Source: Cycloclasticus sp. (GTDB lineage: Bacteria > Pseudomonadota > Gammaproteobacteria > Methylococcales > Cycloclasticaceae). Taken from it: a stretch of DNA of 64,000 bases. Each line of letters starts with the position of its first letter. Positions within the stretch are counted from its first letter, which is position 1. The DNA is taken from assembly GCA_040743155.1 (NCBI GenBank), contig JBFLJU010000001.1, positions 1,116,001-1,180,000 of the forward strand. Reading direction: 5' to 3'. Shown here one piece after another: positions 52,224 through 61,920 of this stretch. The notes beneath the pieces were generated by a model, which saw nothing but the letters and a program-made list of their open reading frames with translations, was not told where the DNA came from and did not search any database. A program made the translations under genes and the position numbers.

Positions 52224-53579
52224 ATGTCTACTCTTAAATCGCTTTTTGAAGCAACTGCTGTCGCCATCGTTGGCGCGTCCAATAACCCACATAAAATTGG
52301 TGGTCGCCCAGTCGCTTATATGAAACGACTTAACTACCAAGGTAAATTAATACCGATCAACCCAAAAGCCGATAGCATTCAAGGTCTGCCTGCTAAACGC
52401 TCGTTATTGGAATTGGATGAAGTTGTTGACCTCGCTATTGTTGCCGTCCCCGACGCATTTGTAGAGCAAGTCATTAAGGATGGCCTTGCCGTTGGCATTA
52501 AAAACTTTGTTGTCTTTGCCTCAGGGTATGCCGAAACTGACCAGCAAGGCATTGAAAAACAACGCGCGCTACAGGCCTTGTTTGATACAACAACAGCCCG
52601 TCTGCTTGGGCCAAATTGTTTGGGGTTCATTAATACTGAAACTCAACTCGTCGCCTCCTTTACAACTGCAATGGAACAACACCCGCTTAAGGTAGGCGGT
52701 TTAAGTTTTGCCGGACACAGTGGCGCACTTGGCGCTTATTGGTTAGACAAAACTATTCGCGCAGACATTGGCGTTAGCAAATGGATTTCTAGCGGAAACG
52801 AGGCCAACTTGCCGTTAGACGAAATTGTTGAATATTTGGCGACTGACCCGCAGACATCCATTATTTCGCTCTATATTGAAGAAATTCGGCATCCCGATAA
52901 GTTTGAAAAAGCTCTCTTATTAGCAAAAAACAATAACAAACCGGTGATTGCTTTAAAGGGTGGAAAAACGGCCGCAGGCGCACGTGCAACAGCCGCCCAC
53001 ACCGCATCTTACCCTCTAAAAGGTGTTGATTATCAAGCCATCTTCGAACGTAGCGGAGTCACCGAAGTCAGTTCTCTCAGCGATATGATCCAATGCAGTC
53101 AATTTCTTTTAAATGGCCACAAATTGCTGGGTAATAAAGTGGGTATTGTTTCTATATCCGGTGGTGCAGGCGTTATGTTATGCGACCAATTAGAAGCCGC
53201 GGGATTATCAATCGCGCCGTTTAGTGAACCATTATGCTCTTCTGTAAAACCACTATTATCATCCTTTAGCGCCGTACAAAACCCGGTCGATTTGACCGCC
53301 GCGCTTGTTGCACAGCCCGACATGCTACGTGATGTAACCAAGCAACTCGTTGACTCGGGTGAATTTGACGCCGTCGTTATTTTTATGGGCTTAATGGAAA
53401 GCGTTGCTAAACAACTAACGGACGGTTTACTTCAACTTAAAAATAACCCGTCTTGCCCGGTCTTGCTTATTTGGATGGGTGGTCAAGCAACGCTGCTGTC
53501 GAGTCTTGTAGAGCACGGCATCTTGGTTTTTGAAGAAATCCCCGACTTAGTCAGCCTGTTATCTAACGTTAAAGCTTAG
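52224..53579 (+). CDS. ADP-forming acyl-CoA synthetase, alpha part only
   Basis: A 451-residue protein covering the CoA-binding domain (VAIVGASNNPHKIGGRPVAY) and the succinyl-CoA-ligase-like domains with the phospho-His region ATAAHTASYPLKGVDYQAI. It is collinear with the N-terminal two thirds of the 693-residue synthetase at 27.1 kb, but the ATP-grasp beta half is absent and no separate beta gene follows. It may need a beta subunit from elsewhere, or be a non-catalytic relative. Its stop overlaps the end of the convergent NUDIX gene by 11 bases. Confidence 0.82.
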   Translation: MSTLKSLFEATAVAIVGASNNPHKIGGRPVAYMKRLNYQGKLIPINPKADSIQGLPAKRSLLELDEVVDLAIVAVPDAFVEQVIKDGLAVGIKNFVVFASGYAETDQQGIEKQRALQALFDTTTARLLGPNCLGFINTETQLVASFTTAMEQHPLKVGGLSFAGHSGALGAYWLDKTIRADIGVSKWISSGNEANLPLDEIVEYLATDPQTSIISLYIEEIRHPDKFEKALLLAKNNNKPVIALKGGKTAAGARATAAHTASYPLKGVDYQAIFERSGVTEVSSLSDMIQCSQFLLNGHKLLGNKVGIVSISGGAGVMLCDQLEAAGLSIAPFSEPLCSSVKPLLSSFSAVQNPVDLTAALVAQPDMLRDVTKQLVDSGEFDAVVIFMGLMESVAKQLTDGLLQLKNNPSCPVLLIWMGGQATLLSSLVEHGILVFEEIPDLVSLLSNVKA

Positions 53580-54330
53580 ACCTTTTTTGGAAAACCGGGT
53601 ACTCAACGGTGCCTTCTGTAAGATGAATAGTTACCGACTCCGGCTTGCCGTTCTCTCCAAAGTTCATTATTGGCTCGGTGACGGGGATACTGTTGCGTGT
53701 TGTTGCCAATGATAAAACATCAGTGACGCTATCAAACCTCGACAAGCGTTTAAGCTGAACATGCGTAACCGGCATCAGTTTCACATCGCCTTGCTCGTAG
53801 AGAGCTAAAATAGCTTTAGGCAAGGTCCAGCAAGATGAATCCGTTTCTTTATTATCATGCATGATGCGATGCTCTGATGAGGCAGTGGATATAAAGAAAC
53901 GAGTATCGAATCGTTTCGGTGCTCCCTCAGGGGTTATCCAATGATCATAAAAAACAACCTCATCCAAGTTTATTTTTGCATCGTTGTCCCTTAATAAGGT
54001 TTCAAAACTGACATCCCCTCGGTGCAATTTATGCCGTGATGCATCGCTAATTTGTTCTCCAGCTTTCATCGATGCCGCCAAAATGCCCGCCTCTTCTAAT
54101 GTTTCTCTTACCGCAGCAACTTTATAAACGTGCATACTCTTATCGCTGTTTTCGGCATGGAAACAAACGTCTTTATCAGCCAAAAATTTATCTAGCTCAT
54201 CCACCGCCCCGCCTGGAAAAACATAGGCACCGGCTGCAAAACCAGATGTTTCAACACGCCGTAACATGCAAACCTCAAGCCCTTTACCAGAATCTCTTAC
54301 CAATATTAATGCCGCCGCTTGTTTAATCAT
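53569..54330 (-). CDS. NUDIX hydrolase family protein
   Basis: A 253-residue protein with N-terminal AAALILVRDSGKGLEVCMLRR and GAYVFPGGAVDE, then the NUDIX helix AAVRETLEEAGILAA. Length and layout match the coenzyme-A/NUDT19-like group rather than small MutT proteins. It could hydrolyse CoA or acyl-CoA, which would suit a region full of CoA enzymes; that is inference. It is flanked by acyl-CoA genes on the opposite strand. Confidence 0.8.
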   Translation of the reverse strand: MIKQAAALILVRDSGKGLEVCMLRRVETSGFAAGAYVFPGGAVDELDKFLADKDVCFHAENSDKSMHVYKVAAVRETLEEAGILAASMKAGEQISDASRHKLHRGDVSFETLLRDNDAKINLDEVVFYDHWITPEGAPKRFDTRFFISTASSEHRIMHDNKETDSSCWTLPKAILALYEQGDVKLMPVTHVQLKRLSRFDSVTDVLSLATTRNSIPVTEPIMNFGENGKPESVTIHLTEGTVEYPVFQKRSKL

Positions 54331-54389
54331 TTCATATCCTATTTTTAGAGGTAAAAACCTCGCATTGTCTACCTGTTAAAGCCATAATA

Positions 54390-54405
54390 TAACAACTGTT
54401 TGTTA
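54390..54405. promoter_or_regulatory. operator candidate, variant of the CTAAC palindrome
   Basis: TAACAA-CTGT-TTGTTA, 18 bases before the ATG. The flanks AACAACTGTT and AGATTG are shared with the atuD promoter region (13297-13312), which lacks a TGTT found here. Confidence 0.45.
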
Positions 54406-54423
54406 GATTGTAGGGTTTTAGAT

Positions 54424-55572
54424 ATGCATTATGAAAACGAAAATGAACAATTGATATTAGATGCCATTGATAAATTTCTAATTAAAATAAAACCGTCTGT
54501 ACATCAACTAGAAGCGGATGATGAATACCCTGAAGAAATCGTCCAAGAGATGAAAGAGATGGGCTTGTTCGGTGCTGTCATTGACCCACAATATGGTGGC
54601 CTTGGCTTACCCGTTTCGACTTATGCCAAAATTGTAGAACGCATCGCCTGCGTCTGGATGTCATTAACAGGGGTGTTTAACTCGCATCTAATAATGGCTA
54701 TGTCTGTACAACGTTTTGGAACAGAACAACAAAAAGCAAAGTGGTTACCATTATTTGCATCAGGTGAAATGCGTGGCGCACTCGCACTCACCGAACCGAA
54801 TTGCGGCACAGACCTACAAGCGATTAAAACGGTTGCTAAACGTGATGGTGACGACTATTTAATTAATGGCTCTAAGGCTTGGATCACCAATAGTTTACAC
54901 GGTAGCTGTTTTGCTATGCTCGTCAAAACTGATGTTTCAGCAAAACCAGCCCATAAAGGCATGAGTCTTTTCATTGCCCCGAAAGGCGAAGGTTTTGTAA
55001 TGGGTAGCAAACACAAAAAACTCGGCTACAAAGGCATTGATACGGCTGAGTTTTTTTTAGACGACTACCGCTTACCCGCTGAGAATTTAATTGGCCTTGA
55101 AGAAGGTCATGGTTTGCAACACGCGCTAGGCGCTTTGGCATTGGGTAGAATCAATGTAGCCTCTCGCGGCATTGGTGTTGCCTCGGCGGCGTTAAAAGAC
55201 TCTATCGAATATTCTCAACAACGTAAGACCTTTGGCAAACCAATTTGCCAACACCAATCGATACAAATTTATTTAGCCGATATGGCGACCCGCGTTGAAG
55301 CAGCTCGGTTGCTCGTTCAGTCAGCGGCAAAGGCGTTTGATCGTGGCGACCGCTGTGATATGGAAGCCGGCATGGCAAAATTATTTGCCACCGAAGCAGC
55401 CATGACAAATTCAGCAGAAGCACTACGGATACATGGTGCATACGGTTATTCAACCGATTTTAATGTAGAACGCTATTACCGCGATGCCCCATTATTAGCG
55501 ATTGGCGAAGGCACAAATGAGCTTCAACGCATCATTATTGCGAAACAACTGATCGAGCAAAATCCCCTTTAA
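54424..55572 (+). CDS. acyl-CoA dehydrogenase
   Basis: A 382-residue acyl-CoA dehydrogenase from the ATG at 54424 (TAGGG before it); a frame opening at 54400 has no ribosome site. ALTEPNCGTDLQAIKT, YSQQRKTFGKPICQHQS, RIHGAYGYSTDFNVERYYRD and IGEGTNELQRIIIAK identify it. It is the first gene of a plus-strand group with MoxR and a VWA protein, and is divergent from the NUDIX gene. Substrate unknown. Confidence 0.86.
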   Translation: MHYENENEQLILDAIDKFLIKIKPSVHQLEADDEYPEEIVQEMKEMGLFGAVIDPQYGGLGLPVSTYAKIVERIACVWMSLTGVFNSHLIMAMSVQRFGTEQQKAKWLPLFASGEMRGALALTEPNCGTDLQAIKTVAKRDGDDYLINGSKAWITNSLHGSCFAMLVKTDVSAKPAHKGMSLFIAPKGEGFVMGSKHKKLGYKGIDTAEFFLDDYRLPAENLIGLEEGHGLQHALGALALGRINVASRGIGVASAALKDSIEYSQQRKTFGKPICQHQSIQIYLADMATRVEAARLLVQSAAKAFDRGDRCDMEAGMAKLFATEAAMTNSAEALRIHGAYGYSTDFNVERYYRDAPLLAIGEGTNELQRIIIAKQLIEQNPL

Positions 55573-55627
55573 TTTCGGCTACAACTCTCTACAATAACCA
55601 TTTTTCACCGACATAATTTCCCCATCT

Positions 55628-56482
55628 ATGAATAAGCAATTTGAAGGAACCAATCAGTACATCGCCACCGAAGAACTCAGCATGGCAGTCAACGCCGCCA
55701 TAACGCTTGAGCGCCCACTGTTGATAAAGGGTGAGCCTGGTACTGGCAAAACTCAACTCGCTCTTGAAGTTGCTAAGTCGTTGGGCGCGCCTCTTATTGA
55801 ATGGCATATTAAATCTACCACCAAGGCTCACCAAGGCTTGTATGAATACGATGCAGTTTCACGCCTACGTGACTCGCAATTAGGCGACGACCGCGTTCAC
55901 GACATTGCTAATTACATAGTTAAAGGAAAAGTTTGGGATGCGTTTGCTTCAGAAAAACGTGCCGTTTTACTCATTGATGAAATCGACAAAGCCGATATCG
56001 AGTTTCCCAATGACCTTTTACAAGAATTGGATCGCATGGAATTTTTTGTTTACGAAACCAAGGAACTAGTTAAGGCAAAGAATAGACCTCTGATTATCAT
56101 CACCAGTAATAATGAAAAAGAGCTGCCTGACGCCTTCCTCAGACGCTGCTTCTTCCACTATATTCGCTTCCCTGAATTGGAAACCATGCAGCAAATTGTG
56201 AACCTTCATTTTCCATCGTTAAAAAAAGACTTGCTGGCCGAAGCACTGAGTATCTTTTTCGACGTTCGAGAAATCAGCGGCCTAAAAAAGAAGCCGTCAA
56301 CATCCGAACTTCTCGACTGGATTAAATTATTATTATCCGAAGAACTCAGCGCAGACACCCTACGCGAACAAAACAGCAATAATATTTTACCGAAATTACA
56401 TGGCGCCCTATTAAAAAACGAGCAAGACGTACACCTGTTTGAACGCATTGCGTTTATTAACAGACGCAAACAGAGCCAGTAG
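55628..56482 (+). CDS. MoxR-type AAA+ ATPase
   Basis: A 284-residue AAA+ protein. Walker A GEPGTGKT at residues 35-42, Walker B AVLLIDEIDKAD, sensor ITSNNEKELPDAFLRRCFFHY with the arginine-finger stretch. MoxR ATPases act as chaperones that, with a VWA partner, mature or insert cofactors into oxidoreductases. The partner VWA gene follows nine bases later. Confidence 0.87.
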   Translation: MNKQFEGTNQYIATEELSMAVNAAITLERPLLIKGEPGTGKTQLALEVAKSLGAPLIEWHIKSTTKAHQGLYEYDAVSRLRDSQLGDDRVHDIANYIVKGKVWDAFASEKRAVLLIDEIDKADIEFPNDLLQELDRMEFFVYETKELVKAKNRPLIIITSNNEKELPDAFLRRCFFHYIRFPELETMQQIVNLHFPSLKKDLLAEALSIFFDVREISGLKKKPSTSELLDWIKLLLSEELSADTLREQNSNNILPKLHGALLKNEQDVHLFERIAFINRRKQSQ

Positions 56483-56491
56483 CCGAAAGCC

Positions 56492-57697
56492 ATGTTCATT
56501 GGTTTCTTTTTAGACCTGCGAAAAGCAGGCCTACCCGTCTCCATTACTGAGCTACTTTCTTTATTAAGCGCGCTTGAAAAAAGATTAGCCAGTTTTGATA
56601 TTCAATCGTTTTATTACTTGTCTCGTACCGCGTTAGTTAAAGACGAACGGTACTACGACCGTTTCGACCAAGTATTTGCCGAAACATTTAATGGGCTTGA
56701 AAATAACCATCAGCTAGAAGACGTTTTTAGTGAGATTCCCGAAGAATGGTTACGCAAACAAGCGGAAAAACTACTCAGCGAGGAAGAGAAACAAAAAATC
56801 CAATCACTCGGTGGTTGGGAAAAGTTGATGGAAACGCTCAAAAAACGTTTAGAAGAGCAAAAAGAAGAACATCACGGTGGCAACAAATGGATCGGCACTG
56901 GCGGCACCTCGCCCTTCGGTGCCTACGGCTACAACCCTGAAGGCATTAGAATCGGTCAACATGAATCACGCCATAGACGAGCCACTAAAGTATGGGATAA
57001 ACGAGAATTTAAAAACCTAGACGATAGTGTTGAACTCAATACGCGTAATATAAAAGTCGCGCTACGTAAATTACGAAAATTTGCCCGACAGGGTTCGGAA
57101 GAAGAATTAGACCTAGACGATACCATCCGTTCAACGGCATCAAATGCTGGCTACCTAGACATTAAAATGGTCCCAGAACGGCATAATTCAATTAAGGTGT
57201 TGTTGCTATTGGATATTGGTGGCTCTATGGATGACCATATTCGTATTTGTGAGGAGCTGTTCTCCGCATCCAAAACAGAATTTAAACACTTGGAGTATTA
57301 CTACTTCCACAATTTTACCTACGAATACCTTTGGAAAGACAATAAGCGCCGCTTCGATGAAGCAACGCCCACTATGGACATCATTAATCGATACCCCAGT
57401 GACTATAAGTTGATTTTTGTCGGCGATGCTAGCATGAGCCCATACGAAATAACCTACCCCGGCGGTAGCGTAGAACACTGGAACGAAGAAACGGGGGCGG
57501 TCTGGATGCAGCGATTATTAACCGCCTTTCCTAGTAGTGTATGGTTAAACCCTGACCACCAACGTAACTGGGACCGTAAGCCATCAAACAAAATCACTCG
57601 CCAATTAATCAATGAACGCATGTTTTCATTGACCATCAGTGGGCTTGAGTCGGCCATCCAATCTTTATTACGCAAACCCAGCGTATTGGTTAATTGA
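56492..57697 (+). CDS. VWA-domain protein (CoxE-like), MoxR partner
   Basis: A 401-residue protein. The N-terminus (FIGFFLDLRKAGLPVSITELLSLLSALEK) is the usual start of CoxE/YehP-like VWA proteins. A charged middle with a GTGGTSPFGAYGYNPEGIRIGQ stretch follows, then a VWA domain with LLLDIGGSMDDHI. The metal site reads DIGGSMD, so the first Ser of the DxSxS motif is Gly. With MoxR it probably activates an oxidoreductase; one encoded nearby is a guess. Confidence 0.84.
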   Translation: MFIGFFLDLRKAGLPVSITELLSLLSALEKRLASFDIQSFYYLSRTALVKDERYYDRFDQVFAETFNGLENNHQLEDVFSEIPEEWLRKQAEKLLSEEEKQKIQSLGGWEKLMETLKKRLEEQKEEHHGGNKWIGTGGTSPFGAYGYNPEGIRIGQHESRHRRATKVWDKREFKNLDDSVELNTRNIKVALRKLRKFARQGSEEELDLDDTIRSTASNAGYLDIKMVPERHNSIKVLLLLDIGGSMDDHIRICEELFSASKTEFKHLEYYYFHNFTYEYLWKDNKRRFDEATPTMDIINRYPSDYKLIFVGDASMSPYEITYPGGSVEHWNEETGAVWMQRLLTAFPSSVWLNPDHQRNWDRKPSNKITRQLINERMFSLTISGLESAIQSLLRKPSVLVN

Positions 57698-57763
57698 AAA
57701 CGTGAATAAAGCTTTTTAAAACTGTACTTCATTACAAATTTATATAAAAAATTGGAGAAAACT

Positions 57764-58534
57764 TTGAGCAAATTTAACAATAAAACAGTCATTATTACTG
57801 GTGGTGCTAGAGGGATTGGTCTTGCGGCCGGGACTTTGTTTTCACAACAAGGCGCTAACGTGCTGCTCGTTGATTTACAAGAAAGTGAGTTAGAGAAAGC
57901 CGTGAAAAGCATTGATGCTGGTTCAAAGGTTTCTTATTACGTCGCTGATGTTACTCAGCCTGATCAGGTTCAAGCTTACGTTAATACAGCTATTGAACGT
58001 TATGGTTCAATAGATTTTTTTATAAACAATGCGGGCGTCGAAGGCATCGTTTCCCCCATTATAGATTCCCCCGTTGAAGCCTTCGACCAAGTTATTGCCG
58101 TTAATGTTAAAGGTGTTTGGTTGGGGCTAAAGTACGTCATTCCAGCGATGCTTCAAAACGGTGGCGGTAATATTGTTATTACATCTTCATTAGCCGGGGT
58201 TAAGGGTACTGCCAATATTTCTCCCTACGTAACCAGCAAACACGCCGTGGTGGGTATGATGCGTAGTGTCTCGCAAGAATATGCTGCTCAAGGCATCCGT
58301 ATAAATACCGTTAACCCGGCACCTATTGAAACCAGAATGATGCGATCTCTTGAAACTGGATTTGCACCGGGACATGAGGCTGAAGCCAAAGAACAACTTA
58401 ATAAAATGATGCCGATGCAGCGCTATGGAGAACCAGAAGAAGTGGCCTCATTAATGGCATTTCTATGCAGTGATGAGGCCTCTTATTGTACCGGCGGGGT
58501 TTACTCTGTTGATGGTGGCGCGTCGGCTCTTTAA
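57764..58534 (+). CDS. short-chain dehydrogenase/reductase
   Basis: A 256-residue classical SDR. TGGARGIG near residue 13, NNAG near 90, catalytic Ser in ITSSLAG and Tyr-Lys in YVTSK, so the full triad is present, unlike the SDR at 13.4 kb. It would oxidise a hydroxyl or reduce a ketone with NAD(P). I take the TTG at 57764 as start, six bases after GGAG; the TTG at 57752 overlaps that GGAG. Confidence 0.85.
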   Translation: MSKFNNKTVIITGGARGIGLAAGTLFSQQGANVLLVDLQESELEKAVKSIDAGSKVSYYVADVTQPDQVQAYVNTAIERYGSIDFFINNAGVEGIVSPIIDSPVEAFDQVIAVNVKGVWLGLKYVIPAMLQNGGGNIVITSSLAGVKGTANISPYVTSKHAVVGMMRSVSQEYAAQGIRINTVNPAPIETRMMRSLETGFAPGHEAEAKEQLNKMMPMQRYGEPEEVASLMAFLCSDEASYCTGGVYSVDGGASAL

Positions 58535-58547
58535 GGAGCCGCCTTAT

Positions 58548-59165
58548 TTATTTGTCCGCTTTATAAACCGGTAACTTCATATCAAATAGGTTATCTACGT
58601 GGCAGTAGCTGTGGCCGCCCAAACGGCCAATAACATCTAAGCCGGCCATGTCCACATAACGGCCATCATAAAGCTCATCATTAATATGGCAATAAACCAC
58701 TTCAGCAATCACTAGGCCACATTCTTTGCGTGTGCCTTCATTAACGGGTACGACCTGAATTAATCGGCATTCAAGGCTAACTGGGGATTCGGCAACGCAA
58801 GGTGGGGTTATCAGTTCTGACGGCGACATCGTTAAACCAGAGACTTCAAATTCATTGACCTCAGTTGGATACTCCGCAGCTGTCTTATTCATCGCTTCTG
58901 CAATGTCTCTATTAACCAGATTAACCACAAACTCCCCCGTTTCTTCAATATTAACAAGGCTGTCTTTTGATTTAGCACCGGCGAAACGCGCAATCGATAC
59001 ACTGATCGTGGGCGGATCGTAACAAACACCATTAAAGAATGAAAACGGCGCTAAGTTCAAAGCACTTTCTTTTGATTGGGACGATATGAAAGCAATCGGT
59101 CTAGGAATAACGACAGCTTTTAAAATATTAAAAAACCTATCGTGCGTCTTAGGATCAATTTTCAT
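58548..59165 (-). CDS. flavin reductase-like FMN-binding protein
   Basis: A 205-residue split-barrel flavoprotein. PRPIAFISSQSKESALNLAPFSFFNGVCYDPPTISVSI is the FMN-binding signature of the flavin-reductase/DIM6 group. It may supply reduced flavin to a two-component oxygenase, or act on a small substrate. The BVMOs here carry their own FAD and would not need it. Convergent with the SDR on its right and separated from the operon upstream by a terminator. Confidence 0.8.
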   Translation of the reverse strand: MKIDPKTHDRFFNILKAVVIPRPIAFISSQSKESALNLAPFSFFNGVCYDPPTISVSIARFAGAKSKDSLVNIEETGEFVVNLVNRDIAEAMNKTAAEYPTEVNEFEVSGLTMSPSELITPPCVAESPVSLECRLIQVVPVNEGTRKECGLVIAEVVYCHINDELYDGRYVDMAGLDVIGRLGGHSYCHVDNLFDMKLPVYKADK

Positions 59166-59230
59166 AATTACAACTCTCTGCTTAGTGTTAAATTCAAATT
59201 TATTCTAACACCCAATTTTAGCGAGCCTAT

Positions 59231-59253
59231 AAAAAAGGGCTCAGATGAGCCCC
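59231..59253 (-). terminator. terminator of the right-hand minus-strand operon
   Basis: On the minus strand GGGCTC-ATCT-GAGCCC is followed by TTTTTT. It lies between the crotonase stop (59351) and the flavin reductase start (59165), ending the operon that enters from the right edge. Confidence 0.85.
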
Positions 59254-59350
59254 TTCTTTTTATAGCAAGCTAACTGGCTGCTTTACACCCATTAAGGCAA
59301 ACGTATGCGATGGCTCACAAGTAGCCAGTTGCTATACATTAGCGCCTTGC

Positions 59351-60154
59351 TTATTGCGCTGATGGGAAGTTAGGCGCTCTTTTCTCGCGCACTGCAGCTA
59401 CGCCTTCTTTAGCATCATCACTTAAGAAATTAAGCATTTCCTCACGTAACGACGCTTCAAAAATAGGTGACGCCATTTTCATCCAGCCATTTAGTGTATT
59501 CTTGGTGCCATTGATAGCAGACTGACTACCTTTCGCTAATTGATTAGCCACTCTAAAGGCTTCATCCATTAACTCATCATGTGGCACACATAAACTCACC
59601 ATCCCCATACTTTCGGCTTGTTCGCCATTAATAAATTCCGCTGTCATTAAATAGTATTTCGCTTTCGCCATGCCACATAATAGAGGCCAAATAATAGCCG
59701 CGTGGTCACCCGCTGCAACACCTAACTTTACGTGACCATCTGTAAACTTTCCTTTTTCTTTAGAGATAATACTAATATCTGCCAACATAGCGACCACTAG
59801 ACCAGCACCAACGGCAACACCGTTAATTGCTGAAATAATAGGTTTTTCAAAACTCAAAATATTATAGACAAGGTCTGCGGCCTCTTGGCGCACGCCTTCG
59901 ATTGCTTTTGGGTTTCCTACCATTCCTGACACCCAATCTAAGTCGCCACCTGCTGAGAATGCACGATCACCAGCACCGGTTACCACAACGTTTTTAACTG
60001 AATCGTCGTCCTGAATGACGGCCCAAATTTTGGTTAACTCCCAATGTAAACGCGCGTTAGTCGCATTCATTACTTCGGGCCTATTGAGTGTCATCAAGAG
60101 AACTCCGTTTTCTTTACGGTCAAACAATAAATGTTGAAAATCTTCATATTTCAT
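59351..60154 (-). CDS. enoyl-CoA hydratase/isomerase family protein
   Basis: A 267-residue crotonase. Oxyanion regions are FSAGGDLDWVSGM and NGVAVGAGLVVAML; KLGVAAGDHAAIIWPLL lies where one catalytic acid would be expected. The NAxNARLHWELTKIW opening is unlike the other crotonases here, so it is a separate subfamily. Last gene of the operon, 49 bases after the ligase. Exact reaction unknown. Confidence 0.83.
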   Translation of the reverse strand: MKYEDFQHLLFDRKENGVLLMTLNRPEVMNATNARLHWELTKIWAVIQDDDSVKNVVVTGAGDRAFSAGGDLDWVSGMVGNPKAIEGVRQEAADLVYNILSFEKPIISAINGVAVGAGLVVAMLADISIISKEKGKFTDGHVKLGVAAGDHAAIIWPLLCGMAKAKYYLMTAEFINGEQAESMGMVSLCVPHDELMDEAFRVANQLAKGSQSAINGTKNTLNGWMKMASPIFEASLREEMLNFLSDDAKEGVAAVREKRAPNFPSAQ

Positions 60155-60203
60155 AGCGTTATATCCCTTAGTTAATGTTATTTATTATATTTTAATACCA
60201 CTT

Positions 60204-61880
60204 TTATAAGCCTAGTTCTTTTTTCATCACATCTCGCATCACAAATTTTTGAATTTTCCCCGTAATCGTCATCGGAAATTCATCAACAAATTTAATGTAT
60301 CTGGGCACTTTGTAATGAGCCATTTCTTCTTTGCAATAAGCCCTAAGCTCACTTTCATCTAACTGACAGCCAGCAGCAACTTTCACCCATGCACAAATTT
60401 CTTCACCAAATTTCTCATCCGGCACACCGATAACTTGGATATCGGCAATTTTTTCATGTCGATATAACAGGTCTTCTATTTCTTTCGGGTAAATGTTTTC
60501 GCCTCCGCGTATCACCATATCTTTAGATCGCCCTACAACGGTGACATAACCATTTTCATCCATTGTCGCAAGGTCACCTGTATGCATCCAACCGCCCGCA
60601 TCAATCGATTCTGCTGTCTTCTCAGTATCATCCCAATAACCAATCATCACGCTGTATCCACGAGCGCAATATTCACCAATTTCACCTCTGGCTACGATGC
60701 GATTGTTTTCATCGACTATTTTTCCTTCGACATGTGGGTGTGACACACCGACTGTCGATACTCGTATGTCAAACGAATCATCCATCAAGGACTGATTTGA
60801 AACAGGACTTAACTCGGTCATGCCATACGCAACCGTAATTTTATCCATATGCATTTCTTTAATGACTTGCTTCATTACTTCCACAGGGCACGGTGATCCC
60901 GCCATAACGCCTGTGCGTAGTGAACTCACATCGTATGACTTGAAATTATCTAGACCCAACATTGCAATGAACATCGTTGGCACACCGTATAAAACGGTAC
61001 ACGCCTCACTCTGAATAGTTTCCATCACACTGCTAGGCTCAAAATACTCACCTGGAAGCACAGCCGTACAGCCTCTGACCACCGACATTAAGGTACCAAT
61101 TACCATCCCAAAGCAGTGATACATCGGCACCGAAATACAGACAGTGTCGGACACCGTAACGCCCATCGTCACACCGGTTAAATTCGCGTTATTTACAATG
61201 CCGTGATGACTGAGTGTTGCACCTTTAGGGGAGCCCGTTGTACCACTGGTGAACTGTATGTTAATGGCATCATCAAACTGTAGGGTATGCGAAAGTCGCT
61301 CAAGCTCTGCCGCACTATTGTCTGAAGCCAATTCCATTACATCACTGTAGTTGTGCATCCCTGCTGTTTTTTCTTCGCCTAAACGAATAAGCGTTTTAAG
61401 AGCAGGCAGTCTTTTCGATTCCAGTTGACCGGGCTGACAGTTGGCTATTTCAGGGGCCAACTTGTGTAAGATCTCGATATAGTTGCTGCTTTTAAATTCA
61501 GGCGATGTTATCAAGGCAACACAACCTGATTTCGTTAACGCATACTCAAGTTCGGCGCTTCGATAAGCTGGGTTAATATTGACCATTATCAGCCCAGCTT
61601 TCGCAGTTGCAAACTGTATGACCGCCCATTCAGCATTATTTTGGGACCAAATACCAATTCGATCACCCGGCTTAAGACCTAGTTCTACAAGACCATTGGC
61701 AAGGGCATCTACTTTTTCTTTATATTCCTGGTAGCTCCAGCGTATCCCTTGATGACAGCTAACAATTGCCAACTTATCAGACCAACGCGCAACTGCTTCG
61801 TCAAATACGACGCCTATCGTTTTACCCATTAAGGGAACATCACTTACGCCAAAGTCATAACTCAACTCATTTGCTGCCAT
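60204..61880 (-). CDS. AMP-forming acyl-CoA synthetase
   Basis: A 558-residue ANL ligase. [18 protein letters not shown] near residue 210, [23 protein letters not shown], the hinge [20 protein letters not shown] and catalytic Lys in TGKIQKFVM. It activates a medium- or long-chain or branched acid with ATP. The following crotonase and the upstream SDR, crotonase and acyl-CoA dehydrogenase make a full beta-oxidation set. Confidence 0.88.
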   Translation of the reverse strand: MAANELSYDFGVSDVPLMGKTIGVVFDEAVARWSDKLAIVSCHQGIRWSYQEYKEKVDALANGLVELGLKPGDRIGIWSQNNAEWAVIQFATAKAGLIMVNINPAYRSAELEYALTKSGCVALITSPEFKSSNYIEILHKLAPEIANCQPGQLESKRLPALKTLIRLGEEKTAGMHNYSDVMELASDNSAAELERLSHTLQFDDAINIQFTSGTTGSPKGATLSHHGIVNNANLTGVTMGVTVSDTVCISVPMYHCFGMVIGTLMSVVRGCTAVLPGEYFEPSSVMETIQSEACTVLYGVPTMFIAMLGLDNFKSYDVSSLRTGVMAGSPCPVEVMKQVIKEMHMDKITVAYGMTELSPVSNQSLMDDSFDIRVSTVGVSHPHVEGKIVDENNRIVARGEIGEYCARGYSVMIGYWDDTEKTAESIDAGGWMHTGDLATMDENGYVTVVGRSKDMVIRGGENIYPKEIEDLLYRHEKIADIQVIGVPDEKFGEEICAWVKVAAGCQLDESELRAYCKEEMAHYKVPRYIKFVDEFPMTITGKIQKFVMRDVMKKELGL

Positions 61881-61920
61881 TCAAGATCCCCCTTTTATCC
61901 TTAGCTTATAGTTTTAATCG

